Below, one piece after another: positions 16,708 through 24,975 of a stretch of 35,244 nucleotides of DNA. The position numbers and the translations under genes were made by a program. Below the pieces are notes generated by a model. It was not told where the DNA came from. It did no database searches and saw only the letters and a list, made by a program, of their open reading frames with translations. Within the stretch, counting starts at the first letter, position 1. Each line of letters begins with the position of its first letter. The stretch spans positions 1 to 35,244 of the forward strand of contig CALHKJ010000447.1 of the NCBI GenBank assembly GCA_938033975.1, in the 5' to 3' direction. The stretch is from an uncultured Saprospiraceae bacterium (GTDB lineage Bacteria > Bacteroidota > Bacteroidia > Chitinophagales > Saprospiraceae).

Positions 16708-18048
16708 TTGAAAACGCTCATCCTTTTCATTTCTATCTTTGCGCTTACCGCAAATATGTATTCTCAACTAAATGATCTGAGTATTCAGGATCAATGGAGT
16801 AAGATTGAAATAGAAAATCTTTCGATTGTCAACTCTGAATCAGAAGAATTCAGTCCTCATATGTGGAATAATTATTTGGTCTATGTTGGACTTCAAGAAC
16901 GCAGTGGTTTTAGTGCAAAAGGACCGGCATATTTCGATATTAAGGCTTCTATATTAAATGACAGTATGGATTTAAAAAACTTCATTTTTAATCCTGAACT
17001 CAACAGCAGATTTCACGAAGGACCTATTAGTTGGGATCAAAATAATAACACGCTGTATTTTACAAGAGCAAATACTGAAAACAAACTACCAATTGTCGAT
17101 AGCAGAGGAAGACAGTTGTTGCAGATCTATAAAGCTGAATACGCTCAAGGCAAATGGGAGAACATCATCAAAATGAATTTCTGTACTGAAGAAGAAAACT
17201 ATTGCCACCCTGCCATTTACAATAATGGCAGATCTATGATATTTGCATCTTCAATAGATGGAGGCAGTGGTAAAATGGACTTGTACAAAACTGAAAAAAT
17301 ATCAGAATTTACTTGGTCTACACCTACCAATCTTGGCAAGCAAATAAATAACCCAGGCAATGATTGGTTCCCTTTTGTCTATGAAGACTATTTGTTTCAC
17401 GCTACTGATATTAAGGATGGACAGGGCTTGGACATTTATATGAGTAAAATTCCAAAAGATGGTAAGCCTACTCCTGCCTTTAGGCTACCTGCACCTATCA
17501 ACTCACAATACGATGATTTTGGCTTGGTGATTTCTAAAGAAAAAAACATTGCCTACTTTAGTTCGAATAGACCAGGCGGTAAAGGGAAGGATGACATTTA
17601 TAAAATTATACTTGACAAATCAGCAGATGTCCAATCAACTGAAAATCAAAGCATAAAAACGGGAGTAACTACTCAGGAAATAAAAGAAACGATTACTCCT
17701 CCTACACATAGTCATAAGGCTATGTCTCTAAAATTCATTGACTCAGTCTCAAATGTTGGCATCAAGGAGGCTGATGTAAGCATTTATGTTATTCCTACTT
17801 CTGTAGCTGAAAACTTTGCACAACAACTAGATTCAAATAGCGACCTTATCATTCTTGAAACCATGGCAGCTAATGCCGGTCCTAATATAGACTACTCGAG
17901 TGATTCAACTGGCCAGCTTCAAATAGATACACCAACTGGCGAGCAGCTTTTCATTGTAGCAAAAAAAATTGGATATAAACCTGAATACAAATTGGTGAAT
18001 ACAGCTACTGCAATTTCAGAACTCGAATTTCAATTAGTAAAGAAGTAA
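16708..18048 (+). CDS. PD40 beta-propeller protein with carboxypeptidase-regulatory-like domain
   Basis: The start is taken as the TTG at 16708, one base after the PorP/SprF stop, because it opens straight on a signal peptide (MKTLILFISIFALTANMYSQ). An ATG at 16672 would overlap the previous gene and bury that signal. The 446-residue product has PD40/WD40-like blades (FHEGPISWDQNNNTLYFTRA, CHPAIYNNGRSMIFASSIDG, WFPFVYEDYLFHATD, YDDFGLVISKEKNIAYFSSN with RPGGKGKDDIY) over residues about 30-310, then a linker and a CarboxypepD-reg-like fold (about 335-446, SDSTGQLQIDTPTGEQLFIV). Many homologous third genes of such loci end in an OmpA peptidoglycan-binding domain; none is present here. It probably works with the adhesin/PorP pair in the periplasm or at the surface. 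Confidence 0.85.
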   Translation: MKTLILFISIFALTANMYSQLNDLSIQDQWSKIEIENLSIVNSESEEFSPHMWNNYLVYVGLQERSGFSAKGPAYFDIKASILNDSMDLKNFIFNPELNSRFHEGPISWDQNNNTLYFTRANTENKLPIVDSRGRQLLQIYKAEYAQGKWENIIKMNFCTEEENYCHPAIYNNGRSMIFASSIDGGSGKMDLYKTEKISEFTWSTPTNLGKQINNPGNDWFPFVYEDYLFHATDIKDGQGLDIYMSKIPKDGKPTPAFRLPAPINSQYDDFGLVISKEKNIAYFSSNRPGGKGKDDIYKIILDKSADVQSTENQSIKTGVTTQEIKETITPPTHSHKAMSLKFIDSVSNVGIKEADVSIYVIPTSVAENFAQQLDSNSDLIILETMAANAGPNIDYSSDSTGQLQIDTPTGEQLFIVAKKIGYKPEYKLVNTATAISELEFQLVKK

Positions 18049-18058
18049 AGTCTGAAAT

Positions 18059-19342
18059 CTAAAATTTAAGCTGTATAGCAATATTCACATTACTCACATG
18101 GTATCCATAAGGATCAAATAAAGCAAGTAAGTTTTGGGAACTAAGACCCAGTCGAAACTTTTTGAAGTCTAACTGAGCAGTTGCTCCAATGTTTGCAGCT
18201 GAGTAATTATCGAAAGAATATATAATTCCTAAATTAAACCAATCTGTAATCGATTTATTTGCAAAGGCACTTATTCTAAAATAGCCATAGGTGCCGTCTA
18301 GAGCAAAAAAGTTATTGAGCCCAAAAGAAAGATCTTCTTGGTAGTCAAATTGATACCTCGCGTTTATTTTCGTAAGCAAATTACTCCTATATGACTCAGT
18401 ATCTGTTCTTTCTAATCCAATAAGATTCTCAATACTATCTTGTAAATTGAATTCAAATTCATTTTGAATTGCTTCAGACAAATCAATTCCTGAATAGGTG
18501 ACACTACCCTCACTTTCATATTCATTTGTTCTTCCCTCCTGAGCCCAATTGATAATGCCTATATCTGTAATTGCTAAATTAAAAACATGTCTATCTACTT
18601 TTGTGCCACCATATATATCAAATAAGAAACCAATATTCTTAAAGCTTATGTTATCAGTGAAGGGTCTATTGGGTTGAAAATCGATATCATCAATTGCTCT
18701 GTAACGAAATAAGCTTGTAGACTGTAAAACAACATTTCTGTCTATTTTTATGTCATTAAAAATATCATCAGCATTGATTGAATATGACCCATCAAAAGAA
18801 AAATGCTCAATGCCATCAACCAATTTTATATTCAGTCCTAGAAATGAACTATTAAAATATTTCTTTGCTCCTAAATTCAATTGGTACCAAGAATTATATT
18901 GAATATCAGGAGCTATTTCTGTTGTAGCATCAATTCCTGCATTGCCACCAAAAACAAAGGTCACTCCTGGCCCATCGAAACTGGCATAAGCTTCAGATCG
19001 ATTTGCAAAACCAATGTTAAAAACAAAATCCTTTACCCTTAACTCTGTATTCAATATATTAAATGCATATTGCCCAAAAGCCCCATTCTTATCCTCTGTG
19101 TTTGCCAAAAGATTCGCCCAATTTAATACTCTAGTAGTATCTGTCTGGTCAGTAATTTCTTTAATAATATAACTCGAACTGACATCCAATAAAGTATTTA
19201 AAGGTGCTATCCTAATTGAATAATCTAAAGTATCAGAAGATTGGGAAAATGGATTAGCCAAGGTCTGACTCCAATTGTCCTGAGCCCACAAAGAAGTATA
19301 GCTAAGAGAAAGAATAATAATTGCAAATAAATATCGCATCAT
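18059..19342 (-). CDS. Outer-membrane barrel, DUF5723-like
   Basis: A 427-residue protein with signal peptide (MMRYLFAIIILSLSYTSLWA-QD) and repeated amphipathic strands, ending in the outer-membrane type terminus NVNIAIQLKF with a final phenylalanine. Landmarks such as NIGFANRSEAYASF, FNSSFLGLNIKLVDGIEHF and the closing RLGLSSQNLLALFDPYGYHV resemble the DUF5723 family of Bacteroidota; I am fairly but not fully sure of the family. It starts 3 bases after the large lipoprotein gene, the last gene of a three-gene operon, and ends 10 bases from the convergent PD40 gene. A role as an outer-membrane partner of the lipoprotein is inferred from context only. Confidence 0.82.
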   Translation of the reverse strand: MMRYLFAIIILSLSYTSLWAQDNWSQTLANPFSQSSDTLDYSIRIAPLNTLLDVSSSYIIKEITDQTDTTRVLNWANLLANTEDKNGAFGQYAFNILNTELRVKDFVFNIGFANRSEAYASFDGPGVTFVFGGNAGIDATTEIAPDIQYNSWYQLNLGAKKYFNSSFLGLNIKLVDGIEHFSFDGSYSINADDIFNDIKIDRNVVLQSTSLFRYRAIDDIDFQPNRPFTDNISFKNIGFLFDIYGGTKVDRHVFNLAITDIGIINWAQEGRTNEYESEGSVTYSGIDLSEAIQNEFEFNLQDSIENLIGLERTDTESYRSNLLTKINARYQFDYQEDLSFGLNNFFALDGTYGYFRISAFANKSITDWFNLGIIYSFDNYSAANIGATAQLDFKKFRLGLSSQNLLALFDPYGYHVSNVNIAIQLKF

Positions 19343-19345
19343 TAA

Positions 19346-20860
19346 TTATTGATTTATGGTAGCGCTTACTTTGAGATCGATACCGTGATAGTTGTACAAC
19401 CAAATGTAATCATCATTACCCATGTTCTGGGTATTCAATTTAAGCTTGATCTGCATTCTTTTACTTTGACGGATATTATCCCAAGAAGTCTCATCTATAT
19501 TAAATCTAAAGACTTGCAGCATTTGTGCCTCAGCTCCTTGCCCCTCTTGATCACTTGCATTTATTTTTGTCCAATCACCTTCCAAAATATAATCTTGGTA
19601 AATATTAGCTTCATCCTCAAAAAGAATTTGCAAATCAGCATTTAAAGGTAGTCCGTTTCTTATAGTAAGAATAAGTTCTCCACTCTCTACTTGATCAAAT
19701 TCTTCTAAGTCCAATTCGAAATTTTGACTTAGCACCAAATCATCTATATTGGTGTGCATAGGTAATTTGATAGAAGTATTGATTGAGAAAAATGATTCTT
19801 CATTAAAAAATCCAATAATTGGATTATCTAAAGGTGGATTGGCAACTGCCAAGATATCATAATTCACCATTGTCGCTTTTTCATTAAAAGCCTGCTCGAT
19901 ATTTGAGTTATCGGCTGAAATTGAAAAGCTGGTATTTTTAACCACTGCTCCTTCTGTAATTTCTGGATAGTCAAAGGTGATTCCTTCATCAATTGCAGTT
20001 GATTCAATTTGGAAAATATTTCCCGAAAGGGTGGTTAAATCCAATCTGCTAAAAAACACTGAAACAGGAAAACCAAATGAATTATCTACGCCAATGGTAA
20101 GTTCTGGCTCATCAAAACTAAATCCTCCTGACAACCAATTGTTAAAAATACCAATTGGAATTGCACTTCCAGTCAAAGGATATTCTCTGTTACCAAAAAA
20201 TCCTTCCATGTAAGAAAAGCGTATGATATCTATAAACATATCTGCCTGATCAAAAACTATTCTTTCGCCACCTTCAGTCCTTGCATCATAATTAAAATAA
20301 AGCTTGCTGTCAGTTGTGTTTACATCATAACCATCAAGACTAATATCTTCTGATTCAAATACGTAGTCATAAGACCCATCATAGTTCATTTCAAAATTCT
20401 TTTCAAAAACAACTCCATCTTTACTGAGTTCTGGCATGCGCATTTTAACTGTAATATCTTCCTGCAAAGTACTTCTAAATCTGAATCGAATTTGACTCTG
20501 CTTGAAAACACCTTTCTTAATAATGAAACTTGAATCTATAGGCAAATCTAAAGGAGCCACTGAATCAACAATTGGAAAGTAATTAAACCATGGTATAGGT
20601 GGAAAGACCTCAATACTTGATCTTCGCAATACCTGTCCTTCATAATAGAAAGTAAGTCTACCATCGGAGTCAACTTCTACTCTAGTATTGTCAGAAGCAT
20701 TTTCAGCAATTTCACCTAAGGTCGAATTGAGGTGGACCAAGGGAATCGAAATATCAAGAGTAGGTGGTGGTACAGAAATTTTATAATACTCACGATCTAA
20801 ACAAGAGCTTAGAAAAAGAGTAATAGCCAAAATGGCAATTATAAAAATTTGTTTTTTCAT
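19346..20860 (-). CDS. Large hypothetical lipoprotein
   Basis: A 504-residue protein starting MKKQIFIIAILAITLFLSSC, a clean lipoprotein signal with the lipidated cysteine at residue 20. The mature part is rich in beta strands, with no motif I recognise. Regularly spaced segments such as PPTLDISIPLVHLNSTLGEI, ITVKMRMPELSKDG, GFFGNREYPLTGSAIPIGIF and FELDLEEFDQVESGELILTI suggest several beta-sandwich modules. It lies 3 bases after the beta-CASP gene and 3 bases before the barrel gene, so lipoprotein and barrel are probably made together and may form an outer-membrane complex. There is no glycan-binding or enzymatic signature that would support a SusC/SusD role. Confidence 0.85.
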   Translation of the reverse strand: MKKQIFIIAILAITLFLSSCLDREYYKISVPPPTLDISIPLVHLNSTLGEIAENASDNTRVEVDSDGRLTFYYEGQVLRRSSIEVFPPIPWFNYFPIVDSVAPLDLPIDSSFIIKKGVFKQSQIRFRFRSTLQEDITVKMRMPELSKDGVVFEKNFEMNYDGSYDYVFESEDISLDGYDVNTTDSKLYFNYDARTEGGERIVFDQADMFIDIIRFSYMEGFFGNREYPLTGSAIPIGIFNNWLSGGFSFDEPELTIGVDNSFGFPVSVFFSRLDLTTLSGNIFQIESTAIDEGITFDYPEITEGAVVKNTSFSISADNSNIEQAFNEKATMVNYDILAVANPPLDNPIIGFFNEESFFSINTSIKLPMHTNIDDLVLSQNFELDLEEFDQVESGELILTIRNGLPLNADLQILFEDEANIYQDYILEGDWTKINASDQEGQGAEAQMLQVFRFNIDETSWDNIRQSKRMQIKLKLNTQNMGNDDYIWLYNYHGIDLKVSATINQ

Positions 20861-20863
20861 ATA

Positions 20864-22276
20864 TTAAAGATCATATTCAAATCCTAAATCTGGTATCTCC
20901 ACTTTAGAATATCCCTCTCCCACTAGTTTATATTTAAATGCTTTTTGTGTATCATATTCACCATGCACCAAAAAGATTCTTTCAATTTTTTCCTTGTGAA
21001 CAGAAATGAACTCAACCATTTCTGTCTGGTCAGCATGAGCTGAGAAAGAGTCCATAACTTTTACCTCTGCGTTGACAGGATACATTTCACCAAATAATCT
21101 CAATTCATCCGCACCAGCTCGCAATCTACCACCTGGTGTATAAGGAGAACAATATCCCACAATTAAAATAGTGTTTTTCTCATCTTCTATATTGTTCCGG
21201 ATATGGTGTTTTACACGACCGGCATTTGCCATTCCAGAAGAACTGATAATGATACAAGGAGCAGTTCTACCATTCAACGCTTTTGATTCATTTACGTCCC
21301 TTATATAATTTAACGCATTGAAACCAAAAGGGTTGTCATCTATTAATAGATATTCATTTAGATTGTCGTCATAACATTCGGGATGAGTACCAAAAATAGT
21401 AGTTGCATTCACCGCCAAAGGGCTATCAACATAAATAGGAATTTTAGGAAGTACTCCCTTTGTTTCCATCTGATCTAGCATGTACACAATCTCCTGTGTT
21501 CTTCCAACTGAGAAAGCCGGAATAATTAATTTTCCTTTTTTGTCTAAACAAGTCTCTTTTATTATTTCTAAAAAGGATTCTGACTGTTGTGGAGGAGCTG
21601 AGTGATCTTTATCTCCATACGTAGACTCACAAATTAAAAAGTTACAAGGAGGCATTGGTGCTGGATCTCTTAGAATTGGTCTGTTTGGTCTTCCAATATC
21701 AGCAGTGAAGCCAAGTGTTTTTACTTCCTCACCTTCTTTGATCTTTAAGGTGACACAAGCACTACCTAAAATGTGCCCTGCGTCAGTAAATATAACTTCG
21801 ACATCATTGTGAATGTTAAACCAATTATTATAAGGTTGGGCCACAAACATTTCCATGACGGGTCCAACATGTTCACTTTCATAAAGTGGTTCTCTAAATA
21901 CTCTGTTTTTCTTTTTACTCTTCTCCAATCTCTTGTTGTAGTAAGCAACATCCGACTCTTGAATCTTTGCAGAATCCAACATCATGATTGCTGCTAGCGA
22001 ACGCGTAGCGTGAGTAGAGTAAATTTTTCCACGGAATCCATCCTTATACAATTTTGGTATCCTTCCACTATGATCTATGTGGGAATGAGAAAGAATAATA
22101 CAGTCTATAGTTGCTGGATCAAAAAACCATTTTTGATTGAGCTTCCAAACTTCTTCTGAATTACCTTCTCCTTGAAACAATCCGCAATCAAGAAGAATTC
22201 GAAACCCATCTTCTAGGGTAACTAAGTGGCAGCTTCCTGTTACTGTTCTAGCTGCGCCATTAAATTTTACTTGCAT
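20864..22276 (-). CDS. Beta-CASP metallo-beta-lactamase-fold hydrolase (CPSF73-like RNase family)
   Basis: A 470-residue cytoplasmic enzyme. It begins with VKFNGAARTVTGSCHLV and has MBL motif II as His64-x-His66-x-Asp68-His69 (SHSHIDHSG), a later GHILGSA histidine motif, and TADIGRPNRPIL. The beta-CASP insert (about 210-340) carries FLICESTYGD and IIPAFSVGRTQEI. The C-terminal RNA-specificity segment includes SSSGMANAGR, DSFSAHADQ with its histidine, and the final FLVHGE. The architecture matches the CPSF73-like exo/endoribonuclease group (often annotated as MBL fold RNA specificity domain protein). RNA substrate is unknown. It heads a tight operon with the lipoprotein and barrel genes, 3-base gaps each. 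Confidence 0.93.
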   Translation of the reverse strand: MQVKFNGAARTVTGSCHLVTLEDGFRILLDCGLFQGEGNSEEVWKLNQKWFFDPATIDCIILSHSHIDHSGRIPKLYKDGFRGKIYSTHATRSLAAIMMLDSAKIQESDVAYYNKRLEKSKKKNRVFREPLYESEHVGPVMEMFVAQPYNNWFNIHNDVEVIFTDAGHILGSACVTLKIKEGEEVKTLGFTADIGRPNRPILRDPAPMPPCNFLICESTYGDKDHSAPPQQSESFLEIIKETCLDKKGKLIIPAFSVGRTQEIVYMLDQMETKGVLPKIPIYVDSPLAVNATTIFGTHPECYDDNLNEYLLIDDNPFGFNALNYIRDVNESKALNGRTAPCIIISSSGMANAGRVKHHIRNNIEDEKNTILIVGYCSPYTPGGRLRAGADELRLFGEMYPVNAEVKVMDSFSAHADQTEMVEFISVHKEKIERIFLVHGEYDTQKAFKYKLVGEGYSKVEIPDLGFEYDL

Positions 22277-22293
22277 CTTTAAAATTAAGGATA

Positions 22294-22301
22294 CAAAGTT
22301 A
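22294..22301 (-). promoter_or_regulatory. Candidate -7 box of the beta-CASP operon
   Basis: On the minus strand TAACTTTG matches TAnnTTTG exactly and lies 17 bases before the ATG at 22276. The nearest upstream TTG is about 24 bases away, slightly further than ideal for a -33 element. Confidence 0.45.
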
Positions 22302-22361
22302 CCATTATGAAGACACTAATTGAGACAAATATGCCTAGTATGACCAAAATTATGAGTTAAA

Positions 22362-22928
22362 TTACTCTGCTGGCTTCACATTTGCCCAATTTTCTCCTCT
22401 TTCTATTCTTTTGATTTGTGTTGATGTAACTCCAAATCTTTTAGCCAGCATTTTTTTTCTTGTTTTACCATTCAAAAGTGCCTTTTTAATGATGGCTACT
22501 TGAGGAGCTGTCAACTTAAAGTATCCGCCACCAGAACTCTTTTTGTATTCAAAGATTTCACCTCTTTTACGGATGTATTCTTTTTGCTCTAGTTCAGTGA
22601 CCCACTTCAAATTTTCGGCTTTATTGTTTGACCGATTATAATCAATGTGGATAATAAAGCTATTGTTTTCACCTAGACGGTCGACAAAACACTCAGCCAC
22701 GGCTTTGTGGATATATACACTTTCATAACCGCCATCTAGTTTCAAACTAACTTTCGGGTATCCCCGTTTGGTTAGTGTGCTTTTCATAAGCTTTTTGATA
22801 CCAGTTGATTTGTGAGAAGAATATAATCTACCGAGATTAGAGATGTAGTAATCCCTTGATTTTGTTTGCTTTTCAAAAGAAAGCTTCCTCAACTCCTCGG
22901 AAGGATGAAGATCGATTGTATTTGACAT
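22362..22928 (-). CDS. NUMOD4/HNH endonuclease-like protein with C-terminal HTH
   Basis: A 188-residue protein from the ATG at 22928 (the frame continues two codons to a TTG). Residues about 15-60 look like NUMOD4 (YYISNLGRLYSSHKS). The HNH core follows: VYIHKAVAECF and FIIHIDYNRSNNKAENLKWV, equivalent to the usual VNHIDGN...NNxxxNLEWVT, with the two histidines and final asparagines kept but the N of NHID replaced by Ile. The C-terminus (about 135-180) is a helix-turn-helix, KLTAPQVAIIKKALLNGKTR then AKRFGVTSTQIKRIERGENW. This is the layout of free-standing homing-type HNH nucleases. There is no phage or intron context, so it may be a domesticated copy. Three TATAAT direct repeats lie upstream. 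Confidence 0.83.
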   Translation of the reverse strand: MSNTIDLHPSEELRKLSFEKQTKSRDYYISNLGRLYSSHKSTGIKKLMKSTLTKRGYPKVSLKLDGGYESVYIHKAVAECFVDRLGENNSFIIHIDYNRSNNKAENLKWVTELEQKEYIRKRGEIFEYKKSSGGGYFKLTAPQVAIIKKALLNGKTRKKMLAKRFGVTSTQIKRIERGENWANVKPAE

Positions 22929-22976
22929 GTTCAATTAGTTAGTTTGGGGTTAATAAACTTCTTGCTTTTACACAAG

Positions 22977-23006
22977 TATAATTGCTATGTATAATCACTC
23001 TATAAT
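22977..23006. repeat. Three TATAAT direct repeats in the divergent intergenic region
   Basis: TATAAT occurs at 22977-22982, 22990-22995 and 23001-23006, spaced 13 and 11 bases. The array lies between the divergent HNH and enoyl-CoA hydratase genes. About one helical turn per repeat would suit a protein binding one DNA face, but the region is AT-rich and chance is possible. Confidence 0.35.
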
Positions 23007-23051
23007 GATACCTAAAGTTATAAATTAAAATGACATATGGCAAATCAATGG

Positions 23052-23059
23052 TATATTTG
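23052..23059 (+). promoter_or_regulatory. -7 box for the enoyl-CoA hydratase gene
   Basis: TATATTTG matches TAnnTTTG exactly, 19 bases before the ATG at 23079; the predicted start is near 23066. A good TTG -33 element is not seen at the expected distance. Confidence 0.5.
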
Positions 23060-23078
23060 ACTTTACAACAATAAAATT

Positions 23079-23840
23079 ATGTCAGGAAAAGGCGAAATTT
23101 CAAGTTCGGAAAAGAACAAAATAGGCTACATAGAGTTTTACCATCCAGCTCATAACTCCCTTCCGGGAAATTTGCTTTCTGAATTAGAAAATGCAATAGA
23201 TGCGCAGAGTAAGGATCAAAATTTAAGCATAACCGTAATCAAAAGTAGAGGTGACAGAACATTTTGTGCTGGTGCAAGCTTCACAGAACTTGCATCTATT
23301 GAAAACATTGAAGATGGAAAGAAATTCTTTATGGGTTTTGCAAATGTAATTAATGCCATACGTCGGTCAAGTAACATTGTAATCATGCTTGTTCAAGGAA
23401 AAACGGTTGGTGGAGGCGTTGGTTTGGCATCAGCAGCTGACTACTGTCTAGCCACAAAATATGCAAGTATTCGTCTGAGCGAATTAGCAGTCGGAATCGG
23501 ACCATTTGTGATTGGCCCTGCAGTGGAAAGAAAGCTTGGAAATTCTGCATTTACTAAAATGTCTCTTACGCCAGATGTTTGGCAAACTGCCGATTGGGCA
23601 AAACAACAGGGTATTTACCATGAATGCTTTGACTCAAATGAAGAAATGCAAACATTTTTATCAGGCTTCACAGAGACCCTTTCCTCTTATAATCCAGCTG
23701 CCCTTGAAAAACTGAAACGAGTATTTTGGGAAGGAACAGAACACTGGGATGAATTGCTTTCAAAGCGAGCTGCAATAAGTGGTGAGTTGGTCTTAACCAA
23801 AGCATCAAAGGATGCGATTAATTCATTTCTTCAGTCATAG
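23079..23840 (+). CDS. Enoyl-CoA hydratase/isomerase (crotonase) family protein
   Basis: A 253-residue crotonase-fold enzyme. The oxyanion-hole segments are present: TFCAGASFTEL (CoA-binding A-G-A-S/A motif) and GKTVGGGVGLASAADY. Of the two catalytic glutamates of crotonase, the first position (GGGCE in the classic enzyme) is Gly here (GGGVG), while the second is kept in RLSELAVGIGP. The same pattern is found, from memory, in methylglutaconyl-CoA hydratases of leucine catabolism, so that is the best guess, without proof. No other leucine-pathway gene is adjacent. Its last 23 bases overlap the 3' end of the convergent VanZ-like gene. Confidence 0.9.
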   Translation: MSGKGEISSSEKNKIGYIEFYHPAHNSLPGNLLSELENAIDAQSKDQNLSITVIKSRGDRTFCAGASFTELASIENIEDGKKFFMGFANVINAIRRSSNIVIMLVQGKTVGGGVGLASAADYCLATKYASIRLSELAVGIGPFVIGPAVERKLGNSAFTKMSLTPDVWQTADWAKQQGIYHECFDSNEEMQTFLSGFTETLSSYNPAALEKLKRVFWEGTEHWDELLSKRAAISGELVLTKASKDAINSFLQS

Positions 23841-24975
23841 CTTGAAAGCAAAAAAAGTAAAGTGCAAATAAGCTTGAAAGAATAATCAATCCCTCTAAAG
23901 GTTTCACCACATGAAAAGTAATTTCTGGAAACTGTTTGCTTAGATATTTTTCAGGTATACCTGAACTCCAAAATTCTCTTAAATGATTCGCTACATCATT
24001 TTGGGTCGAGTTGACTTCTTTTACTAGTGAACTAAATTCAGCATCACCACTTTCGGCCAGTTTCTTGATAAGCAAGCTGTAGCTGATAGATTTTCCATCC
24101 TTAGTTTTTTGACCAAATTGAATCCCAGTTTTTTGGGTAAAACTTGCATTACGTGTACGAATAACCCTCTTTAATTCTTTCGATAATTTTTGTGCAATTT
24201 CATCATCAGGATATTCCTTCAAATATTCTGCTATTGCCAAAGATGGCATGTTGATTTTTTGAGGAACGGTAGTCCAAAAACCATCTTCTATTTTTTTCAC
24301 AATATTAAATTTATCGTCAGAAGGAAAGATGGACAAATAACTAGTCTGAACTAAAGAAGTAAATGATAAAATAAAAATAAAAAAAGGAACAAAAAGGCCC
24401 CATTTCATTTTATTCTTCCTGTTACCCCACTCTTTTACAGAAAGAGTTTTAAGCAACAATAGTCCAAAAACAGTTCCTAGAAAATCAGTAATTATATCAT
24501 TAAAATCAAAATAGTTTGTATTTTCTGGAGTAAGATAAAAGTATTGATATCCTTCATCAAAAAGAGAAATTAAAAAAGCTACAAACAAGACTGCAAAGTA
24601 ATTTCCTAATAAAGTAAAAAGTAATATTGCTCCAATTGCATATTGCACATAATGCACAATTTCAATATTCGCTACAAATAAAAAGTTATTGACTAGTACA
24701 ATAAAAAATAAAGTCAGACCAAAATAAAATAACAACATGGTCCTTTCCTTATGCTGCATTATTTTTTTCCAAAAAGTCAAGCCAACTAAAAATAAAATCA
24801 GTAGTGAAATGGATAGTATAATTAAATCGTAAGAAGATCTTGTAAAACTTGAAAAGAGTGCACTGATTTGAATTCCAACCCATTCATGTGGTAAAATCAC
24901 CAACAAAAAATAGACAATGGTAATGATAGCGGTTCTTCGTTTGTTCCCCTTTAACCAACTAATTATTTGATTCAT
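23818..24975 (-). CDS. VanZ-like membrane protein with extra soluble C-terminal segment
   Basis: A 385-residue membrane protein. Residues about 15-190 contain five hydrophobic helices and the VanZ-like pattern EIVHYVQYAIGAILLF, then LISLFDEGYQYFYL followed by the charged FDFNDIITDFLGTVFGLLLL, equivalent to the D-E-x-Q and D-(I/V)-x-x-N/D-xx-G motifs of VanZ. Another helix (WGLFVPFFIFILSFTSLV) leads to a soluble domain of about 130 residues (216-350) that ordinary VanZ proteins lack, and a last helix at the C-terminus. VanZ proteins are tied to glycopeptide or lipoglycopeptide resistance but have no known reaction. The ATG overlaps the stop of the PLP-enzyme gene (ATGA), so the two are translationally coupled. 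Confidence 0.85.
   Translation of the reverse strand: MNQIISWLKGNKRRTAIITIVYFLLVILPHEWVGIQISALFSSFTRSSYDLIILSISLLILFLVGLTFWKKIMQHKERTMLLFYFGLTLFFIVLVNNFLFVANIEIVHYVQYAIGAILLFTLLGNYFAVLFVAFLISLFDEGYQYFYLTPENTNYFDFNDIITDFLGTVFGLLLLKTLSVKEWGNRKNKMKWGLFVPFFIFILSFTSLVQTSYLSIFPSDDKFNIVKKIEDGFWTTVPQKINMPSLAIAEYLKEYPDDEIAQKLSKELKRVIRTRNASFTQKTGIQFGQKTKDGKSISYSLLIKKLAESGDAEFSSLVKEVNSTQNDVANHLREFWSSGIPEKYLSKQFPEITFHVVKPLEGLIILSSLFALYFFCFQAMTEEMN

Noticed and set aside
22362..22928. HNH gene as part of a prophage, intron or homing element
   Set aside because: No integrase, phage, intron or interrupted gene nearby and no composition change.
22977..23006. TATAAT hexamers as E. coli-type -10 boxes
   Set aside because: Bacteroidota primary sigma factors use TAnnTTTG; an exact such box exists at 23052-23059 instead.
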